Below the pieces are notes generated by a model. That model saw only the letters and a list, made by a program, of their open reading frames with translations, did not search any database and was not told the origin of the DNA. Shown here one piece after another: positions 1 to 6,800 of a stretch of DNA of 6,800 nt. The DNA is from Bacteroidales bacterium UBA1179 (GTDB lineage: Bacteria; Bacteroidota; Bacteroidia; Bacteroidales; Bacteroidaceae). The stretch spans positions 1,418-8,217 of the forward strand of contig DBYT01000032.1 in NCBI GenBank assembly GCA_002309915.1, written 5' to 3'. A program made the position numbers and the translations under genes. How positions within the stretch are numbered: the stretch's first letter is position 1; the number at the start of each line of letters is the position of its first letter.

Positions 1-26
1 GCCAAAGTATATTTGTTCAGTTTCAT
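1..26 (-). CDS. Start of the next gene in the parAB operon (N-terminus only)
   Basis: On the minus strand an ATG at 26-24 shares one base with the TGA stop (28-26) of the DUF5683 gene, giving a TGATG stop/start junction. The frame stays open to the window edge and reads MKLNKYTLA, a short basic, polar start as in many exported proteins. Only nine residues are visible, so the product cannot be identified from sequence. In related Bacteroidales I recall a LysM/MltD-type lytic transglycosylase following this DUF5683 gene; that is context, not something seen here. The overlap and the same orientation support translational coupling to the upstream gene. Confidence 0.55.
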
Positions 27-853
27 CAGAAATTAATAGCTAAAGAAAAACCCGCCGTAGGTGTTCCCCGGTGGTCCATCATAAAATTGGGTTCCACTCT
101 CATGCTCAGGTCGGGCGAAATGTCAAAGTGTGACAGCTCGGCATCGACATATGCGTCAATGGCTGCGACTACGTACATTCCGGCAAATGCGAAAATACTC
201 AGGTCGCGGTATCGGCGGTATTTGTTCTTGCGCTGCTTGAACACATCCTTGAGCCAGTCCTTCATGCTGGTGTCGATCTCGTAGTGAGGCGGAAGGAAAT
301 CTTCGTAACTTCTGGTGTTGTCATCATTGTCCATGATGTCCACATAGGCCCTCTGGTAGTCCATGTAGGTGGACTGGTTCCATGTCAGGGCGTAGATACA
401 TCCCACATAGCCTCCGTAGACAATAGGCAGTTTCCACAGTTTGCGGTTGTATATCTGTCCGCCTCCAGGAACCAGAAGCGAGAGCCAGACGGCAACACGG
501 GGCTCGGGTTCCCAACCAGTGTTATTTCTCTTGTAGCGGTTTATCCTTTCCTGCTCTATATCCTTCCAGGTGACGCGTTTATGCTTTTGCTCCTGCTCCT
601 GGACCTCATCATCTGACATTACCAGATCCGAATCATTCAGCTCATCGAAAGAGAGGTTCCTGACAAATTCCATCTCACGCTCCCATGTGGCGGTATCGTT
701 GAGAGAACGGTAGATGCTGTCCATACGGGCAGTTCGCATGGAATCTATTGTGAATTCTGTGCCGCGGATTTCCTGTGACCGGACCGGAAGGGCGGTCATC
801 ACTGCCAACAGGGTAAGCAGTGCGGTTTTTATGAATCCGGACTGGAAGGTCAT
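26..853 (-). CDS. DUF5683 family exported/membrane protein downstream of parB
   Basis: A 275-residue protein of unknown function. Residues 1-26 look like a Sec signal peptide: a short basic start, a hydrophobic core around 9-22, then VRS-QE as a plausible cleavage site. Residues 30-115 are polar and acidic, with a glutamate/glutamine-rich stretch near 82-90. The family core follows: a hydrophobic segment ending in PGGGQIYNRKLWK (129-141), another at about 143-157, and a third at about 217-233 leading into IDAYVDAEL (232-240). The PG-x-GQIYN-(K/R)-x-(Y/W)-WK and IDAYVDA patterns are typical of DUF5683 in Bacteroidota. The protein ends in a hydrophobic residue followed by phenylalanine (AINF), as many envelope proteins do. 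The start ATG overlaps the parB stop (ATGA, 850-853), which fixes the start and suggests coupled translation. Location in the cell envelope is inferred; no catalytic motif is visible. Confidence 0.85.
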   Translation of the reverse strand: MTFQSGFIKTALLTLLAVMTALPVRSQEIRGTEFTIDSMRTARMDSIYRSLNDTATWEREMEFVRNLSFDELNDSDLVMSDDEVQEQEQKHKRVTWKDIEQERINRYKRNNTGWEPEPRVAVWLSLLVPGGGQIYNRKLWKLPIVYGGYVGCIYALTWNQSTYMDYQRAYVDIMDNDDNTRSYEDFLPPHYEIDTSMKDWLKDVFKQRKNKYRRYRDLSIFAFAGMYVVAAIDAYVDAELSHFDISPDLSMRVEPNFMMDHRGTPTAGFSLAINF

Positions 854-1719
854 TTCTTGAGGCGGTCAAACATTTGCATCAGACGGGCCAGGTCATCGTC
901 ATCCTTGAATGATATGCTGATGTTTCCTGAACCCTTTGCACCAACTTTTACCTTGACGGGAGCACCCAGGAACTTGGAAAGCTGACGTCCCAGAGGAGCC
1001 AATTCATCGCTGCCGGCACTTTTTTTGGCCTTGGCGGGCTGATTCTCGTTGATCTGACGGGCCTTGTCCTCAACCATACGTACGGAATAGCCGTATTTGG
1101 TGAGTTCGTGGAACAGCTGCAGCTGTTTCATGGGGTCGTCAATGGCCAGAAGTGCACGGGCATGTCCCATATCAATCTGCTTGTTCTTGAGAGCCACCTG
1201 GATCTCGGCAGGCAGTTTGAGCAGACGTATGTAGTTGGCTATTGTAGCACGTTTCTTGCCTATGCGTGAACTGAGCTGCTCCTGGGTCATATCATAGACC
1301 TCAAGCAGGTTCTGGCAGGCCAGGGCTACTTCCATGGAGTTCAGGTCCTCACGCTGTATGTTCTCAATCAGCGCCATTGCCATGACGTTCTCGTCATCGG
1401 CCGTACGGATATATGCGGGGATGGTCTTGAGACCTGCTATGCCGGCTGCACGGAAACGGCGTTCACCGGCTATGATCTGATAGTCGTCATCGGCCATCTT
1501 GCGCAGGGTGATAGGCTGTATGATGCCTATCTCACGCAGTGACTCGGCCAGTTCTTCAAGGCTCTCGCGGTCAAAGTCGCGACGGGGCTGGTCGGGGTTG
1601 GCATGTATCTGCTCCAGGGGTATCTCACTGATTGATGATGATCCCTGTGTCTTTACGAGATCGGTCGATATAAGGGCGTCAAGGCCGCGGCCGAGAGCCA
1701 TCTTTTTGGGAGGTGTCAT
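850..1719 (-). CDS. parB: Chromosome-partitioning protein ParB (Spo0J family)
   Basis: A 289-residue, full-length chromosomal ParB, the CTP-dependent clamp that loads at parS sites and works with ParA to segregate the origin region. The N-terminal ALGRGLDALI (8-17) is the typical ParA-contacting segment. The nucleotide-binding domain carries NPDQPRR (41-47), GERRFRAA (85-92) and ENIQRED (119-125), all intact. A helix-turn-helix region spans about 144-170 (MTQEQLSSRIGKKRATIANY), followed by the parS-binding helices with IDMGHARALLAI (182-193). A lysine-rich linker near 227-235 leads to the C-terminal dimerisation domain (about 242-289). The gene starts inside the parA stop codon (ATGA, 1716-1719). 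The second Met (residue 7) is a possible start, but the overlap favours the first. No parS palindrome was seen in the window, so its loading sites are elsewhere. Confidence 0.97.
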   Translation of the reverse strand: MTPPKKMALGRGLDALISTDLVKTQGSSSISEIPLEQIHANPDQPRRDFDRESLEELAESLREIGIIQPITLRKMADDDYQIIAGERRFRAAGIAGLKTIPAYIRTADDENVMAMALIENIQREDLNSMEVALACQNLLEVYDMTQEQLSSRIGKKRATIANYIRLLKLPAEIQVALKNKQIDMGHARALLAIDDPMKQLQLFHELTKYGYSVRMVEDKARQINENQPAKAKKSAGSDELAPLGRQLSKFLGAPVKVKVGAKGSGNISISFKDDDDLARLMQMFDRLKK

Positions 1720-2486
1720 TTCTTAGAGTTCTTTTTCAAAATTTCTTGTGCCAGGGCAAGGTAGTTCTTTGCACCCTTGGAATCGGCGTCATACAGGATA
1801 GCGGGCAGACCGTAGCTGGGAGCCTCGCTCAGTTTGACGTTACGGGCTATGATTGACTCGAACACCAGTTCCTGGAAATGTTTCTTGATCTCATCGTAGA
1901 TCTGGTTGCTCAGACGCAGACGTGAGTCATACATGGTGAGCAGGAATCCCTCGATGTCAAGTGAGGGGTTGAGTTTTGTCTTGATTATGCGGATGGTATT
2001 GAGCAGCTTGCTGATACCCTCCAGGGCAAAGTACTCACACTGCACGGGTATGATGATGGAGTCTGCCGCAGTCAGCGAGTTTACGGTGATGAGACCCAGG
2101 GAGGGCGAGCAGTCAATCAGGATATAGTCATAGTCATCCTTGACCTTTGAGAGCATTTTCTTCATCACTGTCTCACGGCTCTCCATATTCATGAGTTCCA
2201 GTTCGGCACCCACCAGGTCTATGTGTGACGGAAGTACGTAGAGTCCGTCAATACATGCCTTGAGGATGGCATCTTTGGGGTTGTCACCATTTACCAGACA
2301 CTCATACACGGTGCACTTGAGTGACTGGATGTCAATACCCAGTCCGGATGATGCGTTTGCCTGAGGATCGGCATCCACTACAAGGACTTTCTTCTCAAGA
2401 GTGGCGAGCGATGCGGCCAGATTGATGGTGGTTGTGGTTTTACCTACGCCACCCTTCTGATTAGCCAAAGCTATGATTTTTCCCAT
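1716..2486 (-). CDS. parA: Chromosome-partitioning ATPase ParA (Soj family)
   Basis: A 256-residue ParA/Soj ATPase of the short chromosomal type, with no N-terminal DNA-binding domain. ATP-bound dimers coat the nucleoid and are released by ParB, which drives movement of the origin region. The deviant Walker A motif KGGVGKTT (11-18) contains the signature lysine K11. Walker A' is VLVVDADPQ (34-42) and Walker B is YILIDCSPSLG (121-131). The segment FESIIARNVKLSEAPSYGLP (209-228) matches the conserved C-terminal DNA-contact and dimer region of Soj proteins. It is the first gene of the parA-parB-DUF5683 operon and is divergent from lpxB, 87 bases away. The start is preceded by AT-rich sequence with no Shine-Dalgarno motif, as is usual in Bacteroidota. 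Confidence 0.97.
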   Translation of the reverse strand: MGKIIALANQKGGVGKTTTTINLAASLATLEKKVLVVDADPQANASSGLGIDIQSLKCTVYECLVNGDNPKDAILKACIDGLYVLPSHIDLVGAELELMNMESRETVMKKMLSKVKDDYDYILIDCSPSLGLITVNSLTAADSIIIPVQCEYFALEGISKLLNTIRIIKTKLNPSLDIEGFLLTMYDSRLRLSNQIYDEIKKHFQELVFESIIARNVKLSEAPSYGLPAILYDADSKGAKNYLALAQEILKKNSKK

Positions 2487-2536
2487 GCGTTTTAATTTTA
2501 GGGTGTGAAGTTAGTGTAAAAAACCGATATATGGGA

Positions 2537-2564
2537 AAAATATACTAAATTTGACATCTGCAAA
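2537..2564 (-). promoter_or_regulatory. Weak candidate promoter for parA operon
   Basis: Reading the minus strand, TTTG (2564-2561) is followed after 16 bases by TATATTTT (2544-2537). This resembles the Bacteroidota -33 TTTG / -7 TAnnTTTG pair, but the last -7 base is wrong and the spacer is shorter than the usual 19-21 bases. The position would give a leader of roughly 45 bases before parA. A parA promoter must lie in or upstream of this gap; this exact assignment is tentative. Confidence 0.25.
2546..2553 (+). promoter_or_regulatory. Candidate -7 element for lpxB
   Basis: TAAATTTG is an exact match to the Bacteroidota -7 consensus TAnnTTTG and lies 20 bases before the lpxB ATG, which implies a very short leader of about 10-15 bases. 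No good TTTG is present 19-21 bases upstream, so only half of the promoter is supported. It nearly abuts the parA candidate -7 on the other strand (2537-2544). The rest of the 87-base gap (2487-2573) is AT-rich with no other clear signal. Confidence 0.4.
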
Positions 2565-2573
2565 ACGACAGTA

Positions 2574-3704
2574 ATGAAATACTATCTTGTAGCAGGAGAG
2601 GCATCGGGTGACCTTCATGCCTCCAATCTCATGAAAGCTTTGGCGCAGAATGATAAATCTGCGCAGTTCCGCTGTTTTGGGGGTGACATGATGGAGGCGG
2701 CTGGCGGAAAGTTGGTAAAACACTACCGTGAGCTTGCCTACATGGGCTTCTGGCCGGTCATAACCCATTTAGGTACCATACTTGGAGGTGCAAGCCTCTG
2801 CTTTAAGGATATCCGTGACTGGAACCCCGATGCGGTAATATTGGTCGATTACCCCGGATTCAATCTTTCAATAGCGAAAAAAGTACACAAACTGGGAATC
2901 CCGGTATACTACTATATCTCACCCAAGATCTGGGCCTGGAAAAGCTGGAGAATCAAGAACATCAGGCGTGATGTCGACGAGCTTTTCTCCATCCTTCCCT
3001 TTGAGGTTGAATATTTCCACCGTCACAGCTACAATATCAACTACGTAGGAAATCCCACGGTTGATGAGATAGAGGAGTATAAGGCTGACAAGACCCGCAA
3101 ACCGGCATTGGAGAATGACGGCCGACGCGTTATAGCACTGCTTGCAGGCAGCCGCCGCCAGGAGATAACCCGCAACCTGCCCATCATGCTTGAGTCGATA
3201 AAAAATATTGACTGCATACGTCCTGTGCTGGCATGTGCCCCCGGCATAGAGCCGGAGTTCTATGACAGCATCATAGGAGAGGCCGATATCGAAAAGGTCT
3301 ACGGAAACACATTCGGTGTGCTGGAATCGGCCTACGCGGCTCTGGTGACATCGGGCACCGCCACACTGGAGACCGCCCTTTTTGATGTACCCCAGGTAGT
3401 TTGTTACAAGGTCCCCGTAAGCTGGGCAGCCAGACTTATCAGGAAGTTCCTTATCAAGGTGCAGTTCGTGTCACTTGTCAATCTGGTATCGTTCTCGGAA
3501 GTGGTGCCTGAACTCATAGGCGGCGATATGAATGCGGCAAATGTTCATGAACATCTGCTGCCTCTGCTCTCTGATACGATAGAACGACGTATGCAACTGG
3601 AAGGCTACATCCAGATGAAAACCATCCTGGGCCCGGCCGGAGCACCCGACCGTGCGGCAAGTAAGATTGTAAGACTCTTAGAAGTAAAAGCCGACAAGGC
3701 TTAA
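2574..3704 (+). CDS. lpxB: Lipid-A-disaccharide synthase LpxB
   Basis: A 376-residue peripheral inner-membrane glycosyltransferase (GT19) that joins UDP-diacylglucosamine to lipid X to form the lipid A disaccharide. Visible family motifs are GEASGDLHA (8-16), the VDYPGFN segment (91-97), whose aspartate sits in the position of the conserved LpxB active-site region, YISPKIWAW (114-122), VGNP (158-161), the nucleotide-sugar-binding AGSRRQEI (191-198) and SGTATLETAL (260-269), followed by FVSLVNLV (298-305). Length is normal for the family. The start lies right at the first GEASGD strand (MKYYLVAGEASGD), so no earlier start is needed. It is the only plus-strand gene here, divergent from parA. 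Its last 27 bases overlap cdsA on the opposite strand. As I recall, surE often lies between parA and lpxB in Bacteroides; it is absent here. Confidence 0.96.
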   Translation: MKYYLVAGEASGDLHASNLMKALAQNDKSAQFRCFGGDMMEAAGGKLVKHYRELAYMGFWPVITHLGTILGGASLCFKDIRDWNPDAVILVDYPGFNLSIAKKVHKLGIPVYYYISPKIWAWKSWRIKNIRRDVDELFSILPFEVEYFHRHSYNINYVGNPTVDEIEEYKADKTRKPALENDGRRVIALLAGSRRQEITRNLPIMLESIKNIDCIRPVLACAPGIEPEFYDSIIGEADIEKVYGNTFGVLESAYAALVTSGTATLETALFDVPQVVCYKVPVSWAARLIRKFLIKVQFVSLVNLVSFSEVVPELIGGDMNAANVHEHLLPLLSDTIERRMQLEGYIQMKTILGPAGAPDRAASKIVRLLEVKADKA

Positions 3705-4520
3705 GTAAACTGCCGTTGCGGGGATAGCCAGCAGCGCACTGTCAAAACGGTCCAGCATTCCGCCGTGTCCGGGCAGGATCTTTCCGGAATCCTTTATTCC
3801 CATCTCACGTTTCATGAGTGACTCTATCAGGTCACCCCATGTGCCGAACAGTACCACCACAAGGGCCATACCTATCCATACCCATACCGGCATGAAACTG
3901 TACCAGTCGGGCAGGAAATGATGGAGCAGGAACGCGGCAACCATTGTGAATACGGCACCTCCTATGGAACCCTCCCATGTCTTCTTGGGCGATATCCTCT
4001 CAAACAGCTTGTGCTTGCCTATGGTGCAGCCGGTGCAGTATGCGCCTACGTCATTACACCACAGGAATACGAACAGGGTGAGCGGAACTGCAGGACTGTA
4101 ACCTGTTCCGGGTCCCTGGGCGTCAAATGCCAGCATTGATGTCAGTGCATAGGGCAATGCAATGTAGATGACGGGAAACAGAGTCTGTACCCAGTCGTTT
4201 ATGGGACTCGGTTTCTGGAAATAGAGTTCACGTACCATTATCACTATAAGCGTGAATATGAACGGCAGGAACAGTACGGAGCTGCCGGGCATGACAGACA
4301 GGCCTACAATTGCTGCATAGAAAGTGAATGCGGCTATAGTGGCCCAGAGACGGCTGACATTGGCACCTTTGTACTTGTTGACAAGTCCTGTATACTCAAT
4401 TGTAGTCAGAATGGTACATACGGCAAAAAGTCCTACGAACCAAGGGCCTCCCTTGAGCATGCAGAACAGCATGATTGTGGCAAATACCACGGCTGTGACA
4501 GTCCTAATCAGAAAATTCAT
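3678..4520 (-). CDS. cdsA: Phosphatidate cytidylyltransferase CdsA
   Basis: A 280-residue integral membrane enzyme that makes CDP-diacylglycerol from CTP and phosphatidic acid, the branch-point precursor for phosphatidylethanolamine and anionic phospholipids. The complete CDP-diglyceride synthetase signature runs from S234 to R258: SLMKR, then KDSGKILPGHGG (243-254) and LDR (256-258). Upstream conserved pieces are WCNDVGAY (154-161) and SPKKTWEGSIGG (177-188). About seven to eight hydrophobic segments are apparent, including about 8-22, 27-42, 59-76, 82-97, 114-131, 146-160, 189-203 and 212-227. The gene begins 11 bases after the ftsH stop, so it is very probably co-transcribed with ftsH. The C-terminus (SLVGFYF) is encoded antisense to the end of lpxB. 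Confidence 0.96.
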   Translation of the reverse strand: MNFLIRTVTAVVFATIMLFCMLKGGPWFVGLFAVCTILTTIEYTGLVNKYKGANVSRLWATIAAFTFYAAIVGLSVMPGSSVLFLPFIFTLIVIMVRELYFQKPSPINDWVQTLFPVIYIALPYALTSMLAFDAQGPGTGYSPAVPLTLFVFLWCNDVGAYCTGCTIGKHKLFERISPKKTWEGSIGGAVFTMVAAFLLHHFLPDWYSFMPVWVWIGMALVVVLFGTWGDLIESLMKREMGIKDSGKILPGHGGMLDRFDSALLAIPATAVYLSLVGFYF

Positions 4521-4531
4521 CCCAATAGTAT

Positions 4532-6463
4532 TTAGGGTTCGACTTTATCTTTGTTCTCTTCCAGGATCTCCTCGCTGCGTGATGCCCAGGGACGCTTGCC
4601 GAATATCTTCTCAACATCCTCGGCCATGATGACCTCGCGCTCTATAAGCAGCTGTGCCAGCTGGTGGTGACCCTCCTGGTGCTCCATCAGAATCTTCTTG
4701 CCACGCTCATACTGCTGGGCAATGAGAGCCTTGACCTCACCGTCTATGAGCTCGGCGGTCTTGTCGGAGTAGGGCTTCTGGAAGGCATACTCATCGGTGC
4801 TGCTGTAGTAGCACAGGTTGGCCAGCTTGTCACTCATGCCGGCGTATGCAATCATACCATAAGCCTGCTTGGTTACACGCTCCAGATCATTCATTGCTCC
4901 GGTGGATATATGTCCGGTAAAGAGTTCCTCGGCTGCACGTCCGCCAAGTGTGGCGCACATCTCGTCCAACATCTGCTCCTTGGTGGTTATCTGGCGCTCC
5001 TCGGGCAGGTACCAGGCTGCTCCCAGAGCACGTCCGCGGGGTACGATGGTAACCTTTATAAGCGGGTTGGCGTACTCAAGGAACCATGACAGGGTGGCAT
5101 GGCCGGCCTCATGAAGTGCAATGGTGCGCTTCTCTTCGGCGGTAAGCACCTTGGTCTTCTTCTCAAGACCTCCTACAATACGGTCAACGGCTGCCAGGAA
5201 GTCTTCCTTTTCAACCTTTTTCTTATTGTGACGGGCTGCTATCAGGGCTGCCTCGTTGCATACGTTGGCTATATCGGCTCCTGAGAATCCGGGAGTCTGA
5301 CGGGCCAGAAGGTCCACATCCACATCCGGGCTCAGCTTGATATTGCGCAGATGTACTCCGAATACCTCCTTGCGCTCGTTCAGGTCGGGCAGGTCCAGAT
5401 GTATCTGACGGTCAAAACGTCCTGCACGCAGCAGGGCCTTGTCCAGAATATCCACGCGGTTGGTGGCGGCCAGTATGATGACACCGCTGTTGGTGCCGAA
5501 TCCGTCCATCTCGGTGAGAAGCTGGTTAAGGGTGTTCTCACGCTCGTCGTTGCCGCCCATTGCGGGGTTTTTTCCGCGGGCACGGCCTACAGCGTCAATC
5601 TCATCAATGAATATGATGCAGGGTGATTTCTCCTTTGCCTGACGGAACAGGTCACGTACACGTGATGCACCCACGCCCACGAACATCTCCACGAAGTCAG
5701 AACCAGACAGTGAGAAGAAGGGGACATCGGCCTCACCTGCAACGGCTTTGGCCAGAAGGGTCTTACCGGTTCCCGGAGGACCTACCAGAAGGGCTCCCTT
5801 TGGAATCTTACCACCCAGGTCAGTGTACTTCTTGGGGTTCTTGAGGAACTCCACAATCTCCTCAACCTCGGTCTTGGCCTCGGCCTGTCCGGCTACATCC
5901 TTGAATGTGACGCGGTCTTTCTGTCCCTTCTCATAGACGCGAGCCTTTGACTTACCTACGTTGAATACTCCGCCTCCGTTTCCGGCACCTCCTCCCATAC
6001 GTCGGGTGATGAGAATCCAGAACACAATGATAAGAACGAACGGGAATATGCTTATGAGTATGTCAGTGAAAGTGTGCGAACGTTTGCGGTACTCAACCTT
6101 GCCGGTGAATGCTCCGGACTGCTCGGACTCGTCGATGAAAGCCTGCAGGTTGTCAAGTGAGCCCACGCCTACAGTCAGCATGGGTTTTGCCAAGGGCTGG
6201 GCCGATGCGCGGTTGCCGAATACGTACTTGGCCGAATCAGGCTTGATGTACATATCCATGGAGTTTATGTTGGCGTATACTACAAGGTCGCTTACATACC
6301 CTTTCTGCATGTACTCCTTGAATTCCGTGTATGTGGCTTCGCCGGTAAGGTCGGAACCGTCATCCTTGAGCAGGATGTATCCGAAACCTATGAACAGCAA
6401 TATGTACAGTATGGATGTTATCCTGAATCCTGTACCCGGTTTGTTGTCTTTATTTTCTGCCAT
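4532..6463 (-). CDS. ftsH: ATP-dependent zinc metalloprotease FtsH
   Basis: A 643-residue membrane-anchored AAA+ protease that extracts and degrades misassembled membrane proteins and selected soluble regulators as a hexamer. Order of parts: TM1 (about 14-32), a periplasmic domain (about 33-130), TM2 (about 133-153), a glycine-rich linker (157-165), then the AAA+ module with Walker A GPPGTGKT (228-235), pore-loop FVG (261-263), Walker B IIFIDEID (283-290) and the second region of homology with ATNR (333-336) and arginine fingers R349 and R352. The protease domain has the zinc motif HEAGH (451-455), with D526 in MNDLE as the likely third ligand. All catalytic residues are present. The C-terminus is charged (EENKDKVEP). 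The gene lies 40 bases after rsfS and 11 bases before cdsA, consistent with one operon. In Escherichia coli FtsH controls LpxC, but such a link to the lipid genes here would be inference. Confidence 0.98.
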   Translation of the reverse strand: MAENKDNKPGTGFRITSILYILLFIGFGYILLKDDGSDLTGEATYTEFKEYMQKGYVSDLVVYANINSMDMYIKPDSAKYVFGNRASAQPLAKPMLTVGVGSLDNLQAFIDESEQSGAFTGKVEYRKRSHTFTDILISIFPFVLIIVFWILITRRMGGGAGNGGGVFNVGKSKARVYEKGQKDRVTFKDVAGQAEAKTEVEEIVEFLKNPKKYTDLGGKIPKGALLVGPPGTGKTLLAKAVAGEADVPFFSLSGSDFVEMFVGVGASRVRDLFRQAKEKSPCIIFIDEIDAVGRARGKNPAMGGNDERENTLNQLLTEMDGFGTNSGVIILAATNRVDILDKALLRAGRFDRQIHLDLPDLNERKEVFGVHLRNIKLSPDVDVDLLARQTPGFSGADIANVCNEAALIAARHNKKKVEKEDFLAAVDRIVGGLEKKTKVLTAEEKRTIALHEAGHATLSWFLEYANPLIKVTIVPRGRALGAAWYLPEERQITTKEQMLDEMCATLGGRAAEELFTGHISTGAMNDLERVTKQAYGMIAYAGMSDKLANLCYYSSTDEYAFQKPYSDKTAELIDGEVKALIAQQYERGKKILMEHQEGHHQLAQLLIEREVIMAEDVEKIFGKRPWASRSEEILEENKDKVEP

Positions 6464-6503
6464 ATGGATTGTCGGTAATGTCAGTTATAAATATGTCAAG
6501 GTG

Positions 6504-6800
6504 TCAGACGAGGTCGGGGATTTCCTCTGTGACGGCATCGGCCCAAAGGTGTTCCAGGTCGTAGAACTTGCGCAGTTCGGGGATGAATATGTGTACCATT
6601 ACGTCGCCGTAGTCCATTGCAATCCAGTGGGCGTAGCGTGTTCCTTCCACGTAGTCGGGCTTGCGTCCCTCTTTTACTCTCACGGTCTCCCGGATGGAAT
6701 CCTCAATGGCGAGTGTCTGGTTGGGTGTTCCTCCCTGGCAGATTACGAAATATCTGCATACGGTATCTTCAATGCCGGTCAGATCAACTACTGTGATGCT
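6504..6800 (-). CDS. rsfS: Ribosomal silencing factor RsfS (RsfA/YbeB/Iojap family), N-terminus missing
   Basis: The minus-strand frame is open from the window edge (6800) to a TGA at 6506-6504 and gives 98 residues with no start inside that fits the family. It begins SITVVDLTGIEDTVCRYFVI. Conserved Iojap/RsfS features are CRYFVICQGGTPNQ (visible residues 15-28) and the hallmark HWIAMDYGDVMVHIF (58-72), followed by KFYDLEHLWADA (78-89). The family is about 115-120 residues, so some 20 N-terminal residues lie beyond the window. RsfS binds ribosomal protein uL14 on the large subunit and blocks subunit joining in starved cells. It sits directly upstream of ftsH in the same orientation. Its acidic, hydrophobic tail (EEIPDLV) is typical of Bacteroidota homologues. 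Confidence 0.93.
   Translation of the reverse strand, partial: SITVVDLTGIEDTVCRYFVICQGGTPNQTLAIEDSIRETVRVKEGRKPDYVEGTRYAHWIAMDYGDVMVHIFIPELRKFYDLEHLWADAVTEEIPDLV

Noticed and set aside
2551..2556. TTGACA before lpxB as a sigma70-type -35 box
   Set aside because: It lies only 17 bases before the ATG, so a -10 and start site would fall inside the gene, and Bacteroidota promoters do not use this motif. It partly overlaps the TAAATTTG element instead.
3688..3702. Small hairpin AAGCC-GACAA-GGCTT at the lpxB/cdsA overlap as a terminator
   Set aside because: The stem is only five pairs, lies inside both coding ends and lacks a proper T-run on either strand (only a short TTTTAC on the minus side). 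Too weak to call a terminator.
4664..5089. A 141-codon open frame on the plus strand, opposite ftsH
   Set aside because: It lies wholly antisense to the conserved protease region of ftsH, has low-complexity Leu/Gly/Val-rich composition typical of mirror frames, and has no recognisable domain. Similar long antisense frames across 4869-5936 and 284-616 were rejected for the same reason.
5650..5667. Near-palindrome TCACGTACACGTGA (within this stretch) as a parS-like site
   Set aside because: It is not a perfect inverted repeat, does not match the GTTTCACGTGAAAC-type parS, and encodes the conserved ASRVRDLF part of FtsH. No other parS-like palindrome was found by eye.
6464..6503. TTGACA-like sequence on the minus strand in the rsfS-ftsH gap as an ftsH promoter
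   Set aside because: No TAnnTTTG -7 element at suitable spacing, and the 40-base gap with the same orientation fits read-through from rsfS.
1..6800. Replication origin near parAB
   Set aside because: No cluster of DnaA boxes, AT-rich unwinding region or dnaA/rpmH-type genes is visible; the only intergenic gaps are 87, 40 and 11 bases.

Overview
The window looks like chromosome from a member of the Bacteroidales (Bacteroides/Prevotella-like). The evidence is the gene order, the Bacteroidota-specific DUF5683 protein next to parAB, the absence of Shine-Dalgarno-like AGGAGG before the starts, and a TAnnTTTG-type promoter element. Composition and codon use look even throughout, with roughly balanced base content by eye. 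I see no insertion sequence, CRISPR array, rRNA or tRNA. Genus cannot be fixed from this sequence.

There are three transcription blocks. (1) Positions 1-2486, minus strand: parA, then parB, then a DUF5683 membrane protein, then the first codons of a fourth gene that leaves the window at base 1. Each stop overlaps the next start (ATGA, ATGA, TGATG), so this is a tightly coupled operon. (2) Positions 2574-3704, plus strand: lpxB (lipid-A-disaccharide synthase), divergent from parA across an 87-base gap that must hold both promoters. (3) Positions 3678-6800, minus strand: rsfS (its 5' end lies beyond the window), ftsH and cdsA, with gaps of 40 and 11 bases. The 3' end of cdsA overlaps the 3' end of lpxB by 27 bases in convergent orientation.

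By function these are housekeeping genes: chromosome segregation (ParA/ParB), outer-membrane lipid A synthesis (LpxB), phospholipid precursor synthesis (CdsA), membrane-protein quality control (FtsH) and ribosome silencing (RsfS). All complete genes carry intact catalytic motifs. I found no convincing new system. The points most worth checking are the DUF5683 protein coupled to parAB, the identical 10-base parA/parB and parB/DUF5683 junctions, the convergent overlap, and the compact divergent promoter region.
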